DNA of 27,203 nucleotides, taken from Pseudomonadota bacterium. Lineage in GTDB: Bacteria > Pseudomonadota > Gammaproteobacteria > Burkholderiales > Burkholderiaceae. The notes below the pieces were generated by a model, which made no database searches, was not told the DNA's origin, and worked only from the letters and a program-made list of their open reading frames with translations. Positions 23,218 to 27,203 of this stretch are shown here, one piece after another. The DNA lies in contig JAEZQX010000491.1 in NCBI GenBank assembly GCA_023441105.1, positions 1 through 27,203 of the forward strand. Direction: 5' to 3'. How positions within the stretch are numbered: position 1 is the stretch's first letter; each line of letters begins with the position of its first letter. Position numbers and translations under genes: made by a program.

Positions 23218-23546
23218 TTGTCCCTCCAGGCGGCACTGCGAAAAACGCGATCGTTAGATTCCGGTTGGGAATCATTGGACTTCCAGAATACCACTTGTAC
23301 ATCTTCTCGGAAGGTCTAAAGTCACGGCATCCGCTGGAGCGCTACCAGCGGCGAGGGACCTGGGCACCGAGACCGGTAGGAGAGTGAGCCGGTGCTGCTG
23401 CCGCTACGCATGAATTGGCCCCATCCCGCAGCGCGAATCGCGGTGCCCCGGATCGGCGAGCACAACGACGAGATTCTTGACTCAAGGGCCGCCTGGTCGC
23501 GATGACCGACGCGCCTTTCCTTGCACGTATCCATAGGAGATCAGCC
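23218..23546. promoter_or_regulatory. Divergent control region with a LysR-type T-N11-A site
   Basis: ATTCC-GGTTG-GGAAT at 23258-23272 is a perfect interrupted palindrome of the LysR T-N11-A form, 41 bp from the LysR start codon. On the plus strand TTGTAC (23295-23300) and TAAAGT (23317-23322), spaced 16 bp, could be a weak promoter. That would give a leader of about 215 nt before the Bug gene. TTGACT at 23477-23482 is an alternative -35. No gene was seen in this stretch. Confidence 0.5.
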
Positions 23547-24533
23547 ATGTCGATTTCTTCCTTCCGGCGTCGCCAGGTCGTCGCCGCAATCTCGGCCGCC
23601 GGCTTCGGCCTTGGCTTCGGTCAGGCCTTGGCGCAGTCGCAGCCCCCGCTGCGCGTGATACTGCCGGTGAGCGCTGGCGCCGCCATCGATGTGATCGCCC
23701 GGTCGGCCCAGCCGGCGTTGATCAAGGCGCTCGATGGCCGACCGGTCGTGATCGAGAACCTGCCCGGCGCCGGCGGCATTCCAGGAACCCAGGCGCTGAC
23801 ACGCGCTGCCCCCGACGGCAATACGATCGCCTTCCTGTCGAACAACCACGCGGTCAATCCCAGCGTCTACAAGAAGCTGCCGTACGACAGTCTGAAGGAC
23901 ATCACGCCGATCACGGTGATCGCGGGCTCGCCGTTCCTGCTCGTCGTCAACCCGACCAAGGTCCCGGCCAAGAATGCGAAGGAACTGCAGTCCTTCCTCA
24001 AGGCGAAGCCGGATGCCTACAACTATGGGTCCGCGGGCAACGGCACCATCATCCACCTGGCAGGGGAGATGTTCAACGACGCCCTCGGCGTGGCGGTCCG
24101 ACACGTGCCCTACAAGGGCACGGGCCCGATGCTCACCGATCTGATCGGCGGCCAGGTGGAGATGGGCGTGGGCGCCGTGGCGGCCGTCCAGACGCAAGTC
24201 AAAGCCGGGCAACTGCGCGCGATCGGCGTCATGGGAACGCAGCGAATCGCTTCGATGCCGGACCTGCCGACGATCGCGGAGCAGGGCTTCCCGGAGGTGG
24301 ACGTCGCGGGCTGGTTCGCCGCCGCCGGCCCCAAGGGGCTCCCGGCCGACAAGGTCAAACAGCTTCGCGATGCGATCGTCAAGGCGTTCAATGATCCGCA
24401 GGTGAAGGAAGGCTTCGCCCGTCGCGACGACTATCTGATCCTGTCGCCGACGGAAGAGACAGCTGCCTTCCTCCAGTCGGAGCAGGAACGTTACGGCAGG
24501 CTGGCCAAGAAGGCCAACGTCACCCTGGACTGA
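23547..24533 (+). CDS. Bug/TctC-family solute-binding protein of the homogentisate operon
   Basis: 328 aa, the usual length. The start is ATG 23547, with TAGGAGATC upstream; an in-frame ATG at 23502 lacks a signal-peptide fit. The N-terminus has an Arg-rich stretch ([20 protein letters not shown]) and ALAQ cleavage, so it is exported, possibly by Tat. Bug motifs are [81 protein letters not shown] and [20 protein letters not shown]. It is the first gene of the operon, 11 nt before hpd. No TctA or TctB is nearby. Its place suggests capture of an aromatic acid or keto acid that feeds the pathway, or sensing; that is inference. Confidence 0.95.
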   Translation: MSISSFRRRQVVAAISAAGFGLGFGQALAQSQPPLRVILPVSAGAAIDVIARSAQPALIKALDGRPVVIENLPGAGGIPGTQALTRAAPDGNTIAFLSNNHAVNPSVYKKLPYDSLKDITPITVIAGSPFLLVVNPTKVPAKNAKELQSFLKAKPDAYNYGSAGNGTIIHLAGEMFNDALGVAVRHVPYKGTGPMLTDLIGGQVEMGVGAVAAVQTQVKAGQLRAIGVMGTQRIASMPDLPTIAEQGFPEVDVAGWFAAAGPKGLPADKVKQLRDAIVKAFNDPQVKEGFARRDDYLILSPTEETAAFLQSEQERYGRLAKKANVTLD

Positions 24534-24544
24534 GGAGATTCGTC

Positions 24545-25627
24545 ATGGCTGACCTGTTCGACAACCCGATGGGCCTCTGCGGATTCGAGTTCGTGGAGTT
24601 CGCTTCGCCGGTGCCGGGCGTCCTGGAGCGGACGTTCGAGATGTTGGGCTTCACCGAGGTCGCCCGGCACCGGTCCAAGGACGTTGTCCTTTACCGGCAG
24701 GGCGAGATCAACTTCATCGTGAACCGCGAGCCGAAGAGCCACGCCGCCTACTTCGCGGCCGAGCACGGGCCGAGTGCCTGCGGGCTCGCGTTCCGCGTCC
24801 GCGACGCGCACCTCGCCTATGAACGGGCGCTCTCGCTCGGGGCCCAGCCGCTCGAAATGCCTACGGGGCCGATGGAGCTGCGGCTGCCCGCGATCAAGGG
24901 GATCGGCGGCGCGCCGCTGTACCTGATCGATCGCTTCGAGGACGGCCAGTCGATTTACGACATCGACTTCCGCTTCCACGACGGCGTGGAGCGGCGGCCC
25001 GCAGGCCACGGGCTGCGACTCGTCGATCACCTGACCCATAACGTCTACCGTGGCCGGATGGCATTCTGGGCGAACTTCTACGAGAAGCTGTTCAACTTCC
25101 GCGAGATCCGCTACTTCGACATCAAGGGCGAGTACACGGGCCTCACCAGCAAGGCGATGACGGCGCCCGACGGTCGGATCCGGATCCCGCTGAACGAGGA
25201 GTCGGCCAAGGGCAGCGGGCAGATTGAGGAGTTCCTGATGCAGTTCAACGGCGAGGGGATCCAGCACGTGGCGCTGCTCACCGATGACCTGAAGACGACG
25301 ATCGACGAGTTGCAGATGGCGGGCGTCCCGCTGCTGGCCCCGCCGAACGACGTCTACTACGAAATGCTTGAGGAGCGGGTGCCCGGCCACGGCGAGGACG
25401 TGGGCGAGCTGAAGGCTCGCGGCATCCTGCTCGACGGGACCACGCAGGGCGGCAAGTCCCGGCTGCTGCTGCAAATTTTTTCGGAGACGCAGCTCGGTCC
25501 GGTGTTTTTCGAGTTCATCCAGCGCAAAGGCGACGACGGCTTCGGCGAGGGCAACTTCAAGGCCCTTTTCCAGTCGATCGAGCGCGACCAGATTCGTCGC
25601 GGAGTCCTGTCGGCCGACAAGGCTTAG
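24545..25627 (+). CDS. hpd: 4-hydroxyphenylpyruvate dioxygenase
   Basis: 360 aa, the normal length. The start is ATG 24545, with TGAGGAGA upstream. It converts 4-hydroxyphenylpyruvate and O2 to homogentisate and CO2, the second step of tyrosine degradation, in the cytosol with Fe(II). Two glyoxalase-like (VOC) halves are visible. The iron ligands match H162 (DHLTHNV), H241 (GIQHVAL) and E323 ([18 protein letters not shown]). The C-terminal helix [13 protein letters not shown] closes the active site. It lies 11 nt after the Bug gene and 33 nt before hmgA, in one transcription unit. Pigment (pyomelanin) would form only if hmgA failed. Confidence 0.97.
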   Translation: MADLFDNPMGLCGFEFVEFASPVPGVLERTFEMLGFTEVARHRSKDVVLYRQGEINFIVNREPKSHAAYFAAEHGPSACGLAFRVRDAHLAYERALSLGAQPLEMPTGPMELRLPAIKGIGGAPLYLIDRFEDGQSIYDIDFRFHDGVERRPAGHGLRLVDHLTHNVYRGRMAFWANFYEKLFNFREIRYFDIKGEYTGLTSKAMTAPDGRIRIPLNEESAKGSGQIEEFLMQFNGEGIQHVALLTDDLKTTIDELQMAGVPLLAPPNDVYYEMLEERVPGHGEDVGELKARGILLDGTTQGGKSRLLLQIFSETQLGPVFFEFIQRKGDDGFGEGNFKALFQSIERDQIRRGVLSADKA

Positions 25628-25660
25628 CGCTCCCGCCACCCGATTCGAGCAGACATTCCC

Positions 25661-26959
25661 ATGTCAAAGGATCGCTATCAGACCGGCTTCGGCAACAGCT
25701 TCGCGACCGAAGCCATGGCCGGTGCGCTGCCGGTCGGGCGCAATTCGCCGCAACGCTGCCCGCACGGCCTCTACGCCGAGCAGCTCTCCGGCACCGCCTT
25801 CACGGCGCCGCGGGCCGACAATCGGCGCAGCTGGCTCTATCGGATCCGCCCGGCCGCGGTGCACCGTCCCTTCGAGCGCTTCAGCGCCGGCCGGATCGTC
25901 AGCGACTTCAGCGCAGAGCCAGCGCCCCCGAATCAACTGCGCTGGGACCCACTGCCGATGCCTTCCGAACCGACGGACTTCGTCGAGGGCCTGGTCACGA
26001 TGGCAGGGCAGGGCGATCCGCACGCGCAGGTCGGCGCAGCGGCCCATCTTTATGCAGCGAATCGATCGATGACGGGGCGCGCCTTCTACGACGCTGACGG
26101 CGAGCTTCTCATCGTGCCGCAATCCGGTCGTCAGCGCTTCGTCACCGAGCTCGGCGTCATCGATGCCGAGCCGCAGGAGATCGTCGTCATCCCTCGCGGC
26201 GTCCGGTTCCGCGTCGAACTTCCCGATGGCGAAGGGCGCGGCTACGTCTGCGAGAACTACGGCGCCAACTTCAGGCTTCCCGATCTCGGGCCCATCGGAT
26301 CGAACGGGTTGGCGAACCCGCGCGACTTCCTGACGCCCGTCGCTGCCTACGAGGACCGCGACGAAGCGTACGAACTCGTCGCCAAGTTCATGGGCCACCT
26401 GTGGTCGGCCCGCATGGACCATTCCCCGTTCGACGTGGTCGCCTGGCACGGGAACTACGCACCCTACAAGTACGACCTGCGTCGCTTCAACGCGATCGGC
26501 TCGATCAGCTACGACCATCCGGACCCCTCGATCTTCCTGGTGCTGCACAGCGCTTCGGACACGCCAGGGGTCAGCAGCATCGACTTCGTCATTTTTCCGC
26601 CGCGGATCCTCGCAATGCAGGACACGTTCCGTCCGCCCTGGTTCCACCGCAACGTCGCGAGTGAGTTCATGGGGCTCATCGCCGGCGTCTACGACGCCAA
26701 GGCGGAAGGCTTCCTGCCGGGTGGCGCCAGCCTGCACAACAGCATGTCGGGACATGGACCGGACGCGGAGACCTTCGAGAAGGCCAGCACCGCCGACCTG
26801 TCGAAGCCCGACGTCGTCCGCGACACGATGGCGTTCATGTTCGAGACGCGCTGCGTCTGGCGACCGACCACCCAGGCGCTGGCTTCGGCCCAGCTCCAGC
26901 ACGAGTACTTCCGCTGCTGGCAGGGGCTGGAGAAGCACTTCCCCGGAGCACATCGATGA
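25661..26959 (+). CDS. hmgA: Homogentisate 1,2-dioxygenase
   Basis: 432 aa, the normal length. The start is ATG 25661; the ribosome binding site is weak (GAGCAG about 10 nt upstream). It opens the homogentisate ring to maleylacetoacetate, using Fe(II) and O2. The N-terminus [13 protein letters not shown] and [18 protein letters not shown] are family signatures. Iron ligands match H329 and E335 ([16 protein letters not shown]) and H365 ([12 protein letters not shown]), equivalent to human H335, E341 and H371; H359 lies nearby. The stop codon overlaps the next start (ATGA at 26956-26959), so fah is translationally coupled. Confidence 0.97.
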   Translation: MSKDRYQTGFGNSFATEAMAGALPVGRNSPQRCPHGLYAEQLSGTAFTAPRADNRRSWLYRIRPAAVHRPFERFSAGRIVSDFSAEPAPPNQLRWDPLPMPSEPTDFVEGLVTMAGQGDPHAQVGAAAHLYAANRSMTGRAFYDADGELLIVPQSGRQRFVTELGVIDAEPQEIVVIPRGVRFRVELPDGEGRGYVCENYGANFRLPDLGPIGSNGLANPRDFLTPVAAYEDRDEAYELVAKFMGHLWSARMDHSPFDVVAWHGNYAPYKYDLRRFNAIGSISYDHPDPSIFLVLHSASDTPGVSSIDFVIFPPRILAMQDTFRPPWFHRNVASEFMGLIAGVYDAKAEGFLPGGASLHNSMSGHGPDAETFEKASTADLSKPDVVRDTMAFMFETRCVWRPTTQALASAQLQHEYFRCWQGLEKHFPGAHR

Positions 26960-27203
26960 CGACCTTCCCGATCGACGGCACCCACGACGCCGGCTTGCGA
27001 AGCTGGGTGGACGCAGCGAACGATCCCACCAGCGACTTCCCGATCCAGAACCTGCCGTTCGGGCGTTTCCGTCGCGACGGCGGCAGCGACTGGCAGATCG
27101 GCGTGGCGATCGGCGATCAGGTCCTCGACCTGCGCCGCGCCCGCCTGATCGACGGCCGCGACATCGGGTCAATCATGCGCCTGTCCCGAGAGCCGCGCAG
27201 GGC
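26956..27203 (+). CDS. fah: Fumarylacetoacetase, N-terminal part (cut off by window edge)
   Basis: 82 complete codons are visible from ATG 26956, which overlaps the hmgA stop by the ATGA arrangement. [24 protein letters not shown] and [14 protein letters not shown] are characteristic of the fumarylacetoacetase N-terminal (SH3-like) domain. The enzyme hydrolyses fumarylacetoacetate to fumarate and acetoacetate, the last step of the pathway. A maleylacetoacetate isomerase gene would be expected nearby; it is not in this window and may lie downstream. The catalytic C-terminal domain is outside the window. Confidence 0.93.
   Translation, partial: MTTFPIDGTHDAGLRSWVDAANDPTSDFPIQNLPFGRFRRDGGSDWQIGVAIGDQVLDLRRARLIDGRDIGSIMRLSREPRR

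Overview
The window is about 27 kb of GC-rich DNA (my impression is well above 60% GC by eye) with tightly packed genes. It looks like a betaproteobacterium of the Burkholderiales type. The reasons are two Bug/TctC-type solute-binding proteins, a tyrosine/homogentisate catabolic operon and many LysR, SDR and MFS genes. No rRNA, tRNA, CRISPR array or intact insertion sequence was seen. The taxonomic call is inference.

Layout. (1) 1-593: a truncated Bug solute-binding protein gene on the minus strand. (2) 817-6575: a very large Sec-exported RHS/YD-repeat protein whose C-terminal tip (about 300 aa after the DPTGL motif) is His/Asp-rich and resembles DUF6765 / zinc-dependent phospholipase C-P1 nuclease-fold proteins. 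It is translationally coupled (TTG start, 16-nt overlap) to an exported right-handed beta-helix protein. This is the most novel-looking pair in the window. (3) 6660-10623: housekeeping-like genes: a DUF1488 protein, an acetyl-CoA acetyltransferase, a DUF1059 protein, a DUF1080 protein, an SDR oxidoreductase and an HPF/RaiA-like protein. (4) 10789-12624: a stand-alone receiver protein and an MFS transporter ending in an intrinsic terminator.

(5) 12711-18324: a six-gene stressosome operon in which each gene overlaps or nearly abuts the next: rsbR, rsbS, rsbT (TTG start), a HATPase + SpoIIE/PP2C phosphatase fusion in the RsbX position, a histidine kinase, and a REC-PAS-HK-REC hybrid kinase. The module lacks a sigma-B gene. 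Its likely output is the two kinases, which is inference from the overlaps. (6) 18390-18979: two small uncharacterised ORFs. (7) 19058-19438: a guanidine-II (mini-ykkC) riboswitch with two ACGA-loop hairpins directly upstream of an SMR gene of the SugE/Gdx type.

(8) 19480-22190: a decaying, patchy region. It has a sodium:solute symporter pseudogene, an intact universal stress protein gene behind a plausible FNR-type promoter, a terminator-like structured segment, a lower-GC small secreted protein and a LysR pseudogene fragment. (9) 22315-27203: a LysR regulator divergent from an operon of a Bug solute-binding protein, 4-hydroxyphenylpyruvate dioxygenase, homogentisate 1,2-dioxygenase and the start of fumarylacetoacetase. 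This operon would degrade tyrosine through homogentisate to fumarate and acetoacetate. The Bug protein suggests uptake of an aromatic or organic acid feeding the pathway.
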